64,000 nucleotides of DNA from Lentilactobacillus sp. Marseille-Q4993 (lineage in GTDB: Bacteria > Bacillota > Bacilli > Lactobacillales > Lactobacillaceae), in the NCBI RefSeq assembly GCF_951230165.1, contig NZ_CATNVB010000004.1, positions 62,001-126,000 of the forward strand. The letters are read 5' to 3'. Position 1 is the stretch's first letter. Each line of letters begins with the position of its first letter. A program made the position numbers and the translations under genes. Shown here one piece after another: positions 54,399-64,000 of this stretch. The notes under the pieces were generated by a model. It had not been told where the DNA came from. It ran no database searches and saw only the letters and a list, made by a program, of their open reading frames with translations.

Positions 54399-54419
54399 TT
54401 TTGAGTGGAGGAATTAATT

Positions 54420-57400
54420 GTGGGTCTTGACCGAAGAGAAATGTTCATAAAGTTACTCGAACAATTGAACTGGCATGAAAAGAAAGATGACCCGTTATTC
54501 TTAGATGCCCAATTGGACCAGTTAGAAGTCCATAAAGTTAGCAAACGGTGGCAGTTTGATATTTCGATGAATACTATTTTGCCATTTGAGGATTTTAAAG
54601 AATTTAACGAGCGATTAAATAAGGCATTTAATGATATTGCTGATGTTTCTTTGCAAATTAAAGCAGCGGATAGCTCATTTGACCAAAAACTGCTTCAAGA
54701 ATATTGGCCATGGGTCGTTCAAAATAGTGGGATTACTTCACCCATTTTGAATGAACTGTGTGAAAATCGAAATCTAGTTCTGGATCAAGATGGAAAAGTA
54801 CAGTTTGAAGCGGCTAATGAAATCGTCAGCGATTTTTTGAAAAATACCGCCTTAGGACCAATTGAGGAACGGTTTAGGAAGGCTGGGTTCCCTAATTTTT
54901 CAATCCACATTTTTGTCGATGAGTCAGCTTCACAGAAGGATATTGAGGCCCTTCAGAAGCGTAATGAACAAAATAATGTTGAATTAGTCAAAAAGGCTAA
55001 TGAGGCAATCAAAAGTGGCGCCAAAAAGCCTAAGCATAATTCTGCTGGTGGCTCCCAGATGATGATTGGTCGTAAAATCAAGCCTGATCTTCCAGTAACT
55101 CAGATGGTGGAGATTGAGGATGAAGAACGGTCAGTAGTAGTTGAAGGGTATGTATTTGAAAAAGAAATACGGGCGCTTCGATCTGGTCGAAAGTTGTTAA
55201 TGTTAAAAATCACTGATTATACTTCGTCGCTATCAGTTAAAAAGTTTTCTAACAAGAATGAAGATGAATTATTCGAAGAAATCAATGAAGGCGATTGGGT
55301 TAAAATTCGGGGTAGTGTTCAGGAAGATAATTACAGTCACGAACTAACGCTGAATGCTAACGACATCAATGAAATTAAAAAGACTCAGCGTCAGGATCAA
55401 GCTCCAGAAGGTAAGAAGCGCGTTGAACTTCACCTGCATACGACAATGAGTCAAATGGATGCCACTAATAACATTTCGGATTTTGCCGGTCGGGCTAAAT
55501 ACTGGGGTCACACTGCCATGGCCATTACTGACCATGCCGGGGTTCAAGGATTTCCCGATGCATTTCATGCAGGCGAAAAGAATGATTTAAAGATGTTATA
55601 CGGGGTAGAAATTAACCTTGTAGATGATGGGGTCCCAATTGGTTATAACGATGCCCATGTTCCGCTCAAAGATTCCACGTACGTAATTTTCGATGTTGAA
55701 ACAACTGGGTTGTCAGCTATCTACGACAAAGTAATTGAACTTTCCGCCGTGAAGATGGAAGGGGCAAACGTCATTGATCAGTTTGAGGAGTTTATTGACC
55801 CGGGATTTCATCTGTCAGATCAGACAACTAATTTAACATCTATCACTGATGACATGGTTCACGGTTCTAAGTCGGAAGAAGAAGTATTCAAACTATTTAG
55901 AGAATTCTGTGGTGATGCGATCATCGTTGGTCATAACGTTACCTTCGATGTTGGTTTTATGAACACTGGTTATAAGCGTCACGGCATGCCGGAGATTCCT
56001 AATCCTATTATTGATACGTTAACGTTGGCAAGGTTCCTATATCCCCATTTAAAAGGGTACAGATTGAATACCTTGGCTAAGAAGTTTGATGTTAGTTTGG
56101 AGCACCATCACCGGGCTGTTTATGATGCTGAAACTACCGGTCATTTGAACTATATCTTTTTAAAGGACGCTGAAGACCGGTACGGAATCCAGTTCCATGA
56201 TCAACTAAATGATCATATGAGTGAAAATGATGCTTATAAACATGCTCGACCTTCCCACGCAATATTGTTAGCTCAAACTCAGGCGGGATTAAAGAATCTG
56301 TTTAAAATCGTTTCGATGTCTAACGTAGAGTACTTTTACCGGGTGCCTCGGGTTCCAAGAACGCTGCTAGAAAAGTATCGTGAGGGAATTCTCGTTGGTA
56401 CCGCTTGTTCGTCGGGTGAAGTGTTCACTGCGATGATGCAAAAAGGTGAGGAAGAAGCCAGAAAAAAGGCTAAATTCTATGATTACATTGAAGTTCAGCC
56501 AAAGCGGGTTTACGCACCGTTAATACAGAGTGGTTTAATTGCAAACAATGCCAAGCTAGAAGAGATTATTGGTAATATGGTCAAACTTGGAGATGAGTTG
56601 GACAAGCTGGTCGTTGCAACCGGGGATGTTCATTACCTTGATAAGCATGACTATATTTACCGCAAAATTTTGATTAATTCCCAGGGTGGTGCAAATCCCC
56701 TTAATCGGCAAGAATTACCAGATCAGCATTTCTTGACCACTGACGAGATGCTTGAAGAGTTTTCATTTTTAGGTGAAGAAAAAGCTGAAGAAATCGTGGT
56801 CACGAACACCAACAAGATTGCTGATGAAATCGATGACGTCCATCCGCTAAAGGATAAGCTGTATACTCCTCGGATGGAGGGGGCTGAAGACGAAATTAAG
56901 AAACGGACGATGGATACCGCTCACGCGATGTATGGTAATCCATTACCAGAAATCGTGGATAAGCGACTTGAAAAGGAACTGAAGAGTATTATCGGAAATG
57001 GATTCTCAGTTATTTATCTGATTGCCCAACGGCTAGTGCACAAAAGTAATAAGGATGGGTATTTGGTAGGTTCTCGGGGTTCCGTTGGTTCTAGTTTAGT
57101 TGCTACTTTAACGGGAATTACTGAGGTTAATCCTCTACCTCCTCACTATCGTTGCCCTAAGTGTCAACATACTGAGTTCTTTACTAAGGGTGAATATAGT
57201 TCCGGTTATGACTTGCCTGAAAAAGAATGTCCAGAATGTGGTACAAAAATGATTGGTGATGGTCATGATATTCCGTTTGAAACGTTCTTAGGGTTCACAG
57301 GGAACAAGGTTCCTGATATTGATTTGAACTTCTCTGGTGACTATCAGCCAATCGCTCATAACTACACCAAGGTGTTGTTTGGGGAGAATAACGTGTTCCG

Positions 57401-58742
57401 GGCCGGGACGATTGGAACTGTGGCTGACAAGACAGCTTACGGGTACGTAAAGGCTTACGAACGGGATACTGGCAAAGTATTCCGAGGAGCTGAAGAGGAT
57501 AGACTATCAAAAGGTGCCACCGGAGTTAAGCGAACAACTGGCCAACATCCGGCCGGAATTATCGTTGTCCCGGATTATATGGATATTTACGACTTTACGC
57601 CGATTCAGTATCCAGCAGATGACCAAAGCGCTGCTTGGCAAACTACCCACTTCGATTTCCATTCGATCCATGATAATATTTTGAAAATTGATATTTTGGG
57701 CCATGATGATCCAACGATGATCCGGATGCTCCAAGATTTATCAGGAATTGAGCCTAAGTCGATCCCAATGGATGATCCAGGGGTTATGTCGATTTTTTCA
57801 AGCCCAGAAGTCCTTGGGGTAACTGAGGAACAAATTCAATCAAAGACTGGGACTCTTGGAGTACCTGAGTTTGGAACTAGGTTTGTTCGAGGGATGCTTG
57901 AGCAAACCCACCCCAAGAATTATTCTGAGTTATTGCAGATTTCAGGGCTTTCTCACGGAACGGATGTGTGGATCGGTAATGCTGATGAATTGATCAAAAA
58001 CGGTACCGCGACAATCGCCAATGTTATTGGTTGTCGGGATAACATCATGACCGACCTTATTCACTGGGGCCTCGACTCAGAACTATCATTCCAAATTATG
58101 GAACATGTTCGAAAGGGTCGGGGGATTCCAGACGATTGGCAGAAGCAGATGAGGGAAGCTAAAATTCCTGAGTGGTACATTGACTCTTGCTTAAAAATCA
58201 AGTACATGTTCCCACGTGCCCATGCGGCTGCTTATATTTTGATGGCGCTGAGAATCGCCTACTTCAAAGTGTATTATCCAATGGTATACTATGCTGCCTA
58301 CTTCTCGGTTAGGGCTGATGACTTTGACATCGTTTCGATGTGTCGAGGCAAGGACTCTGTGAAAAACGCGATGAAGGAAATTAATGATAAGGGAATGGAT
58401 GCATCAACCAAAGAGAAAAACCTGTTGACGGTTCTCGAGCTTGCTAACGAAATGTTGGAACGGGGATTTAACTTCAAGATGGTTGACCTTAACAAGTCGG
58501 ATGCTTCTCAATGGCTGATTGATGGTGACAGCTTAATTGCTCCGTTTGATGCTGTTCCTGGCCTTGGGCTTAACGTTGCTAAGCAAATCGTTGCTGCGCG
58601 GGAAGACCGGCCGTTTATCTCAAAAGAAGATCTTTCCAAACGTGGTAAGGTTTCAAAGACATTGATTGATTTCATGACTGAAAATGGGGTTCTCGAGGGA
58701 CTTCCTGATGAGAATCAACTAAGTTTGTTCGACATGATGTAA
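54420..58742 (+). CDS. polC: DNA polymerase III alpha subunit, PolC type
   Basis: The Gram-positive replicative polymerase with built-in proofreading. Order in 1440 aa: N-terminal domain (1-220), OB fold (about 230-330), split PHP domain ([30 protein letters not shown]), inserted 3'-5' exonuclease ([36 protein letters not shown]), rest of PHP, the zinc-finger pair [14 protein letters not shown], then palm with [13 protein letters not shown] (catalytic Asp-x-Asp), fingers, and a C-terminal tau-binding domain ending NQLSLFDMM, which holds a QLSLF beta-clamp motif. GTG 54420 follows GAGG. The gene follows a terminator, so it has a separate promoter, not resolved here. Confidence 0.98.
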   Translation: MGLDRREMFIKLLEQLNWHEKKDDPLFLDAQLDQLEVHKVSKRWQFDISMNTILPFEDFKEFNERLNKAFNDIADVSLQIKAADSSFDQKLLQEYWPWVVQNSGITSPILNELCENRNLVLDQDGKVQFEAANEIVSDFLKNTALGPIEERFRKAGFPNFSIHIFVDESASQKDIEALQKRNEQNNVELVKKANEAIKSGAKKPKHNSAGGSQMMIGRKIKPDLPVTQMVEIEDEERSVVVEGYVFEKEIRALRSGRKLLMLKITDYTSSLSVKKFSNKNEDELFEEINEGDWVKIRGSVQEDNYSHELTLNANDINEIKKTQRQDQAPEGKKRVELHLHTTMSQMDATNNISDFAGRAKYWGHTAMAITDHAGVQGFPDAFHAGEKNDLKMLYGVEINLVDDGVPIGYNDAHVPLKDSTYVIFDVETTGLSAIYDKVIELSAVKMEGANVIDQFEEFIDPGFHLSDQTTNLTSITDDMVHGSKSEEEVFKLFREFCGDAIIVGHNVTFDVGFMNTGYKRHGMPEIPNPIIDTLTLARFLYPHLKGYRLNTLAKKFDVSLEHHHRAVYDAETTGHLNYIFLKDAEDRYGIQFHDQLNDHMSENDAYKHARPSHAILLAQTQAGLKNLFKIVSMSNVEYFYRVPRVPRTLLEKYREGILVGTACSSGEVFTAMMQKGEEEARKKAKFYDYIEVQPKRVYAPLIQSGLIANNAKLEEIIGNMVKLGDELDKLVVATGDVHYLDKHDYIYRKILINSQGGANPLNRQELPDQHFLTTDEMLEEFSFLGEEKAEEIVVTNTNKIADEIDDVHPLKDKLYTPRMEGAEDEIKKRTMDTAHAMYGNPLPEIVDKRLEKELKSIIGNGFSVIYLIAQRLVHKSNKDGYLVGSRGSVGSSLVATLTGITEVNPLPPHYRCPKCQHTEFFTKGEYSSGYDLPEKECPECGTKMIGDGHDIPFETFLGFTGNKVPDIDLNFSGDYQPIAHNYTKVLFGENNVFRAGTIGTVADKTAYGYVKAYERDTGKVFRGAEEDRLSKGATGVKRTTGQHPAGIIVVPDYMDIYDFTPIQYPADDQSAAWQTTHFDFHSIHDNILKIDILGHDDPTMIRMLQDLSGIEPKSIPMDDPGVMSIFSSPEVLGVTEEQIQSKTGTLGVPEFGTRFVRGMLEQTHPKNYSELLQISGLSHGTDVWIGNADELIKNGTATIANVIGCRDNIMTDLIHWGLDSELSFQIMEHVRKGRGIPDDWQKQMREAKIPEWYIDSCLKIKYMFPRAHAAAYILMALRIAYFKVYYPMVYYAAYFSVRADDFDIVSMCRGKDSVKNAMKEINDKGMDASTKEKNLLTVLELANEMLERGFNFKMVDLNKSDASQWLIDGDSLIAPFDAVPGLGLNVAKQIVAAREDRPFISKEDLSKRGKVSKTLIDFMTENGVLEGLPDENQLSLFDMM

Positions 58743-58749
58743 ACAAATT

Positions 58750-58778
58750 TGAATAAGTTGCTGGTGTATGATACACTA
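58750..58778 (+). promoter_or_regulatory. Promoter of the rimP-nusA-infB operon
   Basis: TTGAAT (58750-58755), a 17-base spacer and TACACT (58773-58778). Transcription should begin near 58785, about 18 bases before a terminator hairpin. Confidence 0.78.
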
Positions 58779-58802
58779 GTCTTATCTAATAACTACGAAA
58801 AG

Positions 58803-58829
58803 GAGTGAGCAGAGATGCTCGCTCTTTTT
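58803..58829 (+). terminator. Leader terminator (attenuator) upstream of rimP-nusA
   Basis: A 9-bp stem (58803-58811 with 58816-58824, one G-U) closes on the GAGA tetraloop and runs into TTTTT, all within 30 bases after the promoter and before rimP. The gene upstream, polC, ends at 58742, before the promoter, so this hairpin mainly affects the new transcript. It matches the leader terminator through which NusA limits its own synthesis in Bacillus subtilis. Confidence 0.82.
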
Positions 58830-58854
58830 AATGGCTTTTTTAGGAGGCAAATTA

Positions 58855-59325
58855 TTGACTGAAGTTGTCGAAACAGTTAAGGAACTGGTAACCCCAATTC
58901 TTGATGAACATAAATTTTATCTCTTTGACGTTCAATTCGTGAAGGAGAAGAAATCCTATTATCTCCGGGTTTACATTGACAAACCTGGTGGCATTACAAT
59001 TGATGATTGTGTTTTAGTTAGTGATGAACTAAGTGAAAAAATTGATGAGTTACCTGAGGATCCAATTCCAGAAGCATACTATCTTGAGGTGTCATCACCA
59101 GGTGCAGAACGACCACTCAGAAATGAGCAGGAGCTAAAGACAGCCATCAACGAATACATTCATGTTTCACTTTACAAGAACCTGGATGGGCAAAAAGCCT
59201 ATGAGGGCGATTTGTTGAGTGTAAACGACGATAATTTGAAATTGCAAATTGATGACCGGAAGCAAACCGTCATTGAAATTCCACGTGAGTTAGTGGCAAA
59301 AGCTAGATTAGCAATCAAATTTTAA
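58855..59325 (+). CDS. rimP: Ribosome maturation factor RimP
   Basis: Assists assembly of the 30S subunit. The 156-aa protein has DVQFVKEKKSYYLRVYIDK, GITIDDCVLVSDELSEKID, YYLEVSSPGAERPLR and a C-terminal Sm-like domain. The start is taken at TTG 58855 because TAGGAGG (58842-58848) lies upstream and this gives MTEVVETVKELVTPIL, the family N-terminus. An ATG at 58831 would fall in the leader before the ribosome-binding site. First gene of the rimP-nusA-ylxR-ylxQ-infB-rbfA operon. Confidence 0.96.
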   Translation: MTEVVETVKELVTPILDEHKFYLFDVQFVKEKKSYYLRVYIDKPGGITIDDCVLVSDELSEKIDELPEDPIPEAYYLEVSSPGAERPLRNEQELKTAINEYIHVSLYKNLDGQKAYEGDLLSVNDDNLKLQIDDRKQTVIEIPRELVAKARLAIKF

Positions 59326-59341
59326 CTAAGGAGTTAAAAAA

Positions 59342-60463
59342 ATGAGTAATGAACTTTTAGGTGCCCTTACTTCACTTGAAGAAGAAAAGGGAATCAAAAA
59401 AGAAGTTGTTATCGACGCACTTGAAGCAGCCCTAGTTTCAGCTTATAAACGAAATTATGGTCAAGCTCAAAACGTTGAAGTTAACTTTGACGAAAAAAAG
59501 GGAAATATGCATGTATATGCTGTTAAGACTGTTGTCGAAACAGTGAACGACGATCAGCTTCAAGTATCGTTGGAAGATGCATTGGCAATCAACCGAGGTT
59601 ATGAACTTGGTGACGAAATCAAGTTTGAGGTAACCCCTCAGAACTTTGGTCGAATTGCTGCTCAAACTGCAAAACAAGTTATCATGCAACGAGTTCGAGA
59701 AGCTGAACGTGAAATTGTCTTTAGTGAGTACAGCAAGTACGAAGATGAGTTGGTAACTGGAACGATTGAACGCCAAGATCCCCGCTTTGTTTACATTAAC
59801 CTCGGCAATGTTGAGGCAGTTATGGGAGCAAAGGATCAGATGCCTAACGAAATGTACCGGCCACAAGAACGAATCAAGGTCTACGTTTCAAAGGTTGAAA
59901 ATGCAAGCAAAGGTCCTCAAGTCTTTGTTAGTCGAACGGCTCCAGGAATGCTTAAGCGGTTGTTTGAGCAAGAAGTTCCTGAAATTTATGATGGAACTGT
60001 TGAGATCGTTTCAATCGCTCGAGAAGCTGGCGACAGAGCTAAAGTAGCTGTTAGAACAAACAATGGCGATATTGACCCTGTCGGAACTGCTGTTGGTCCT
60101 AAGGGGCAACGAGTTCAAACCATTGTTAACGAGCTTAGCGGTGAAAATATGGATATCGTTGAGTGGGATGACGATGATGCTCGTTATATCGCAAATGCCC
60201 TAAATCCAGCCGAAGTAATTGACGTTATCTTCGACGATGACAACGATAGAGCTTGTACTGTGATTGTGCCTGATTATCAATTATCGTTAGCAATTGGTAA
60301 ACGTGGGCAAAACGCACGTTTGGCTGCTAAGTTGACTGGATTCAAGATTGATATCAAGTCTGAAACTGAGGCGGCTCAAGAGTTTACTGCTGGCCCTGCT
60401 GAAGACAACTCTGACGCAGATGATGATCAAGATGAGGCTGATGGGGACCAAACTCAGGACTAA
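59342..60463 (+). CDS. nusA: Transcription termination/antitermination factor NusA
   Basis: Binds RNA polymerase and nascent RNA to control pausing and termination. Order in 373 aa: N-terminal polymerase-binding domain (LLGALTSLEEEKGIKKEVVIDALEAALVSAY, split), S1 domain (TGTIERQDPRFVYINLG), KH1 and KH2 (VGPKGQRVQTIVNELSGE; AIGKRGQNARLAAKLTGFKI), and an acidic C-terminal tail of about 30 residues. The E. coli-type acidic repeats are absent, as in other Firmicutes. AAGGAG precedes ATG 59342. The leader terminator 540 bases upstream may be under NusA control. Confidence 0.98.
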   Translation: MSNELLGALTSLEEEKGIKKEVVIDALEAALVSAYKRNYGQAQNVEVNFDEKKGNMHVYAVKTVVETVNDDQLQVSLEDALAINRGYELGDEIKFEVTPQNFGRIAAQTAKQVIMQRVREAEREIVFSEYSKYEDELVTGTIERQDPRFVYINLGNVEAVMGAKDQMPNEMYRPQERIKVYVSKVENASKGPQVFVSRTAPGMLKRLFEQEVPEIYDGTVEIVSIAREAGDRAKVAVRTNNGDIDPVGTAVGPKGQRVQTIVNELSGENMDIVEWDDDDARYIANALNPAEVIDVIFDDDNDRACTVIVPDYQLSLAIGKRGQNARLAAKLTGFKIDIKSETEAAQEFTAGPAEDNSDADDDQDEADGDQTQD

Positions 60464-60482
60464 CCATTAGGAGGAATTACCT

Positions 60483-60782
60483 ATGAAGAAAAGAAAAATT
60501 CCAATGAGAAAAGACATCGTTACTGGTGAAATGGCTCCTAAAAAAGAATTAGTTAGAATCGTTAAGGATTCAGATGGTAATGTTACCATTGACGAAACGG
60601 GCAAAAAGTCTGGCCGAGGTGCTTACATTTCAATTAACGTTGATAATGCAAGACAAGCTAAGGAGAAGCACGTTTTTGAAAAAGCTTTTTCAGTTTCAAT
60701 CGACGATTCATTTTACGATGAGCTGATCTCATTTGTTGATCACAAACAAGCTCGAAAAGAGTTGTTTGAAAATGGACAATAA
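60483..60782 (+). CDS. ylxR: YlxR family RNA-binding protein (RnpM)
   Basis: A 99-aa basic protein with KKRKIPMRKDIVTGEMAPKK, ELVRIVKDSDGNVTIDETGK and GRGAYISINVDNARQAKE, the YlxR family pattern. In Bacillus the protein binds RNase P RNA and modulates its activity (RnpM); the same role is likely but unproven here. The usual Cys in the VTGE motif is replaced by Asp. GGAGG precedes the ATG. It overlaps ylxQ by 11 bases. Confidence 0.94.
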   Translation: MKKRKIPMRKDIVTGEMAPKKELVRIVKDSDGNVTIDETGKKSGRGAYISINVDNARQAKEKHVFEKAFSVSIDDSFYDELISFVDHKQARKELFENGQ

Positions 60783-61089
60783 ACAAGCACTGCTAAACTT
60801 ATTAGGATTAGCAAGAAGAGCTAGAAAAACGGTTTTTGGTGAGGATCAATTACTGCAAGCGGTTAGACAAAATAAAATCGATTTTTTATTTATTGCGTCT
60901 GATACTGGTAAGGCGACCGCCAAAAAGTTTAATGATAAGTCAAAATATTACCATGTAGATACTAACTCAATGTACACTAAGGAAGAACTTAGCAATGCGA
61001 TTGGGATCAAAAGAACGATGGTTGGAATTAATGACAAGGGATTTGCCAAGAAAATGGTTGAATTAACAAATAAAATAAAAGGAGAGTGA
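60772..61089 (+). CDS. ylxQ: YlxQ, L7Ae-family RNA-binding protein
   Basis: A 105-aa L7Ae/L30e-fold protein that binds kink-turns in [33 protein letters not shown] (in two motifs), [16 protein letters not shown], and [15 protein letters not shown] 60772 lies in the end of ylxR and matches the family start; an upstream in-frame codon at 60733 is not used. The role may be in rRNA or RNase P-like complexes; evidence for one target is absent. Five bases separate it from infB. Confidence 0.93.
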   Translation: MDNKQALLNLLGLARRARKTVFGEDQLLQAVRQNKIDFLFIASDTGKATAKKFNDKSKYYHVDTNSMYTKEELSNAIGIKRTMVGINDKGFAKKMVELTNKIKGE

Positions 61090-61093
61090 TTAT

Positions 61094-63571
61094 ATGGGTA
61101 AAAAGCGAATTTATGAATTAGCAAAAGAGCTTAATGTTTCAAGCAAGAAGATTTTGGATCAAGCTAAATCAGCTGGCTACGACATTAAGAACCATATGTC
61201 AACGGTTAACGAACAACAGGAAAAGAAAATCAGAGAGCTCAACGCTGGGGGTAGCAAACCAGCAACTGCTTCTGCATCTAAGCCAAAACAATCTAATAGT
61301 GATCGTTCGGCAAATAACCAACAACGAAGCAGCAAACCTGGTTCAAGTAACTCTCCTCATAACTCAAGTGATCACCGAAGCAATTCGAATGGGAATCACA
61401 CAAATAATTCGAATTCTCACCGACCTGCCAACAATGGCAATCACCAAAATGATCGGAATCGGGACAATCACCAAAACCAGTCTCAAAATAACCATTCGAA
61501 TAACAACCAATCCCGTAATAACAATTCCAATAACAATCATTCAAATAATAACGATAATCATCGTTCACAAAATAAACAAAATGAAAGTAGCCGTTCTGAA
61601 TCTAGGCCAGCCACGAGTGGAAATACCAATCACTCAGCTAACCATCGGAATTCAGGCAGCGGCCGATTTGGTGGCAGTTTGAACACATCTGGAAATCGAC
61701 AAAATAGTAGAAAAGCAAACAAGAAGAAATTCAAGAAACAAAAGAAGCAAAAAAACCAACGGATGAAGCAAATTGATCATCATGGTGCTCCTGAAAGAAA
61801 GGAACGGCCATTGCCAGAAGTTCTTTACTTTACTGAAGGGGCAAATGCTCAAGAACTGGGTAAAGCGCTGCATAGGGAACCAGCTGAAATCGTTAAAAAA
61901 TTGTTCATGTTGGGAGTAATGGTTAACCAAAACCAATCACTTGATAATGATACAATCGAGATTCTAGCTGCTGATTATGGCGTAAAGGCAGAACAAAAAG
62001 TTGAAGAAGACGTTTCAGATATTGATAAAATTTTTGAATCTGAAATGGAAAATGACGAACATCTTGAGAAGCGGCCACCAGTTGTTACTATCATGGGTCA
62101 CGTTGATCATGGTAAGACAACATTACTTGACCACCTTCGTCACTCACATATTACTGAGGGTGAAGCTGGTGGAATTACACAAGCTATTGGTGCCTACCAA
62201 GTTCGTCACGGTGATAATTTAATCACCTTCTTGGATACCCCAGGACATGCCGCCTTTACTGAAATGCGTGCTCGTGGTGCTAATATCACCGATATCACCG
62301 TTTTGGTAGTTGCCGCTGATGATGGGGTTATGCCTCAAACAATCGAAGCAATTAACCATGCTAAGGCAGCTGGAACCCCAATTATTGTTGCTGTTAACAA
62401 AATTGATAAGCCAGATGCCAATCCAAACCACGTTATTGAACAACTTACTGAATACGGTTTGATCCCAGAAGACTGGGGTGGTGACACCATCTTTGTTGAA
62501 ATTTCAGCCAAATTTGGTAAGAACATCGATGAGCTGTTGGATATGATTATTCTTGAATCAGACGTGATGGAATTAAAGGCAAACGCTCAACAACCAGCCG
62601 TTGGTTCAGTTATCGAAGCTCGTTTGGATCAAGGACGCGGTTCAGTGGCTACCTTACTTGTTCAACAAGGAACTCTTCATGTCGGTGACCCAATCGTTGT
62701 CGGTCATACCTTTGGTCGGGTTAGAACGATGACTAACGAACGGGGTCGAGATTTAAAGAAGGTTACTCCTTCAATGCCAGTTGAGGTTACGGGAATGAAT
62801 GATGTTCCTGAAGCTGGTGATCGATTCGTTGTCTTTGAAGATGAAAAGACAGCTCGTGCCGCTGGTGAAGCTAGAGCTAAGGAAGCTCAAGTTGAGGAAC
62901 GTCGGAAAACAACTCACGTTACCCTTGATAACTTGTTTGATTCTCTGAAAGAAGGGGAAATGAAGCAGGTTGATGTCTTGATCAAGGCAGATGTTCAGGG
63001 TTCAGTTGAAGCTCTTTCTAATAGTCTTCAAAAGATCGATGTTGAAGGTGTTAAGGTTAATATTATCCATGCTGCCGTTGGTGCAATTAACGAAAGTGAT
63101 ATTGCGTTGGCAGAAGCAAGTAACGCTATCGTTATTGGGTTCAATGTTAGACCTACTCCACAAGCTAAAGCTCAAGCAGATACTGACAATGTTGACATTC
63201 GTCTTCACCAAGTTATTTATAACGCCATTGATGAAGTTGAATCAGCTATGAAGGGAATGCTTGAACCAACTTACAAGGAAGTTGTTACCGGAACGGTTGA
63301 AGTTCGGGAAACATACAAGGCTTCTAAGGTTGGTACCATCGCCGGTGGTATGGTCGTTGACGGTTACGTCAAGAAGAACAGTAAGGTTCGTTTAATCAGA
63401 GATAGCGTTGTTATTTTTGATGGCGAATTGAACAGTTTGAAACGATTCAAGGATGATGTTAATGAAGTTAAGCAAGGCTTCGAACTTGGATTAACAATTG
63501 CTGATTACAACGACATCAAGGTTGGTGACGTGGTTGAAGCATACGTTATGGAAGAAGTTCCAGTCGAATAG
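61094..63571 (+). CDS. infB: Translation initiation factor IF2
   Basis: GTPase that positions initiator fMet-tRNA on the 30S. Order in 825 aa: N-terminal IF2 helical domain ([20 protein letters not shown]), then a 170-residue low-complexity arm rich in Asn, Ser, His and Arg (about 50-225), a basic patch ([17 protein letters not shown]), then the IF2 N-terminal core and the GTPase with [32 protein letters not shown] and AVNKIDKP, followed by the EF-Tu-like domain 2 and the C-terminal fMet-tRNA-binding region. ATG 61094 follows AAAGGAGAG. It is the main gene of the operon. Confidence 0.97.
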   Translation: MGKKRIYELAKELNVSSKKILDQAKSAGYDIKNHMSTVNEQQEKKIRELNAGGSKPATASASKPKQSNSDRSANNQQRSSKPGSSNSPHNSSDHRSNSNGNHTNNSNSHRPANNGNHQNDRNRDNHQNQSQNNHSNNNQSRNNNSNNNHSNNNDNHRSQNKQNESSRSESRPATSGNTNHSANHRNSGSGRFGGSLNTSGNRQNSRKANKKKFKKQKKQKNQRMKQIDHHGAPERKERPLPEVLYFTEGANAQELGKALHREPAEIVKKLFMLGVMVNQNQSLDNDTIEILAADYGVKAEQKVEEDVSDIDKIFESEMENDEHLEKRPPVVTIMGHVDHGKTTLLDHLRHSHITEGEAGGITQAIGAYQVRHGDNLITFLDTPGHAAFTEMRARGANITDITVLVVAADDGVMPQTIEAINHAKAAGTPIIVAVNKIDKPDANPNHVIEQLTEYGLIPEDWGGDTIFVEISAKFGKNIDELLDMIILESDVMELKANAQQPAVGSVIEARLDQGRGSVATLLVQQGTLHVGDPIVVGHTFGRVRTMTNERGRDLKKVTPSMPVEVTGMNDVPEAGDRFVVFEDEKTARAAGEARAKEAQVEERRKTTHVTLDNLFDSLKEGEMKQVDVLIKADVQGSVEALSNSLQKIDVEGVKVNIIHAAVGAINESDIALAEASNAIVIGFNVRPTPQAKAQADTDNVDIRLHQVIYNAIDEVESAMKGMLEPTYKEVVTGTVEVRETYKASKVGTIAGGMVVDGYVKKNSKVRLIRDSVVIFDGELNSLKRFKDDVNEVKQGFELGLTIADYNDIKVGDVVEAYVMEEVPVE

Positions 63572-63583
63572 GAGGCAATCTGA

Positions 63584-63934
63584 ATGGCACAGTATCGAGT
63601 CGGTAGACTAGAACAAGAGATTCAAAAAGAAGTAACCGATATTCTCCTCAAACGGGTCAGAGATCCGCGGGTTCAAGGAGTTACCGTTACTGGCGTCGAA
63701 GTTACCGGTGACTTGCAACAGGCAAAAGTTTACTACAGCATTTTGTCTGACAAGGCTTCTGATAACGAAAAGACTGCCAAGGGATTGGAAAAAGCAACGG
63801 GTCTGATTCGAAAAGAATTAGGTGCTCGATTAAGCATTTTTAAAACCCCTGAACTTTCGTTTGAGCAAGATCAATCCGTTCAATACGGAGACAAAATTGA
63901 TAGGTTAATAAACGAATTAAAATCTAAAGAGTAA
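63584..63934 (+). CDS. rbfA: Ribosome-binding factor A
   Basis: A KH-fold factor that helps mature the 16S 5' end in the 30S subunit. The 116-aa protein has RVGRLEQEIQKEVTDILLKRVRDPR, VTVTGVEVTGDLQQAKVYYSIL and LGARLSIFKTPELSFEQDQ, the complete RbfA pattern. AGGAGGC precedes ATG 63584, 13 bases after infB. It ends the operon; a terminator follows. In many Firmicutes truB comes next, but the window stops before the next gene is clear. Confidence 0.97.
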   Translation: MAQYRVGRLEQEIQKEVTDILLKRVRDPRVQGVTVTGVEVTGDLQQAKVYYSILSDKASDNEKTAKGLEKATGLIRKELGARLSIFKTPELSFEQDQSVQYGDKIDRLINELKSKE

Positions 63935-63942
63935 ACAATTAC

Positions 63943-63978
63943 AACTGCGTTTGGAACCGAGAAACGCGGTTTTTTTGT
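63943..63978 (+). terminator. Terminator after rbfA
   Basis: AACTGCGTTT (63943-63952) pairs with AAACGCGGTT (63962-63971, one G-U), loop GGAACCGAG, then seven T residues. Confidence 0.93.
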
Positions 63979-63986
63979 GCTATAAT
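63979..63986 (+). promoter_or_regulatory. Extended -10 element for the next gene
   Basis: TGCTATAAT right after the rbfA terminator fits an extended -10 (TGnTATAAT) without a visible -35. The transcript would enter a gene lying beyond the end of the window. Confidence 0.5.
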
Positions 63987-64000
63987 TTTAATCATGAATA

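Noticed and set aside
59438-59866. 142-aa reverse frame within nusA
   Set aside because: Antisense shadow of a confident gene with no recognised protein pattern.
61293-61568. 91-aa reverse frame rich in Tyr, Cys and Gly opposite the IF2 arm
   Set aside because: Antisense shadow of the same low-complexity DNA; no translation signal.
61134-61682. 182-aa forward frame rich in Ile and Thr within infB
   Set aside because: It is the +1 frame of the Asn/His-rich low-complexity part of IF2; AAT/AAC repeats read in another frame give long stop-free Ile/Thr runs.

Overview
This 64 kb window reads as ordinary chromosome of a low-GC Gram-positive bacterium, most likely a member of the Lactobacillaceae. 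The support is: frequent TTG and GTG starts behind strong AGGAGG-type ribosome-binding sites; PolC-type DNA polymerase III; a mevalonate-pathway enzyme (HMG-CoA synthase); a fermentative D-lactate dehydrogenase and acetate kinase; a T-box leader before alaS; a pepQ/ccpA divergent pair with a perfect cre site; and the Firmicutes gene orders alaS-ireB-ruvX-DUF1292, zapA-cvpA-mutS2, rpsB-tsf-pyrH-frr-uppS-cdsA-rseP-proS-polC and rimP-nusA-ylxR-ylxQ-infB-rbfA. I cannot fix the species. No rRNA, tRNA, insertion sequence, prophage, CRISPR array or defence island was seen. No gap between genes exceeds about 280 bases.

Layout. (1) 1-6.3 kb: end of mutS, then mutL, ruvA, ruvB, queA, tgt, yajC (mismatch repair, Holliday-junction processing, queuosine in tRNA, Sec translocase accessory). 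(2) 6.4-9.9 kb: dinB with an SOS box, a DHH phosphoesterase and a DEAD-box helicase. (3) 9.9-17.6 kb: Ala T-box with alaS, then ireB-ruvX-DUF1292, zapA-cvpA-mutS2, and trxA. (4) 17.6-25.8 kb: YslB-like gene (reverse), murI-XTPase-phosphodiesterase-cbpB, an MscS channel (reverse), two small envelope genes, pepQ (reverse) divergent from ccpA, then yebC. (5) 25.9-31.7 kb: the comG competence pilus operon, a YtxK-like methyltransferase and ackA. (6) 31.8-41.5 kb: amino-acid permease, two metallophosphoesterases, yutD, a NagD-type HAD phosphatase, membrane proteins, PspC, mvaS, an ABC-F ATPase, and lexA (reverse). (7) 41.6-45.8 kb: DUF896 gene, yneF, plsC (reverse), tRNA methyltransferase, GIY-YIG protein, D-LDH, HAD phosphatase (reverse). 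(8) 45.9-58.7 kb: translation, envelope-lipid and replication cluster from rpsB to polC. (9) 58.7-64 kb: nusA/infB operon ending in rbfA.

The genes form several readable circuits. LexA probably controls itself, the divergent DUF896 gene and dinB through matching boxes. CcpA probably controls the pepQ/ccpA intergenic region through the cre site. Uncharged tRNA-Ala controls alaS through the T-box. A short promoter-hairpin-U-tract leader upstream of rimP-nusA resembles the NusA-dependent autoregulatory attenuator known in Bacillus subtilis. uppS is preceded by two mutually exclusive hairpins that look like an attenuator, directly after an unrecognised acidic gene inserted between frr and uppS.

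I did not find a clearly new multi-gene system. The best leads are these cis-regulatory leaders, the unknown acidic gene, an apparent non-AUG/GUG/UUG start on the YtxK-like gene, the reduced minor pilins of the comG operon, and the low-complexity Asn-rich arm of IF2.
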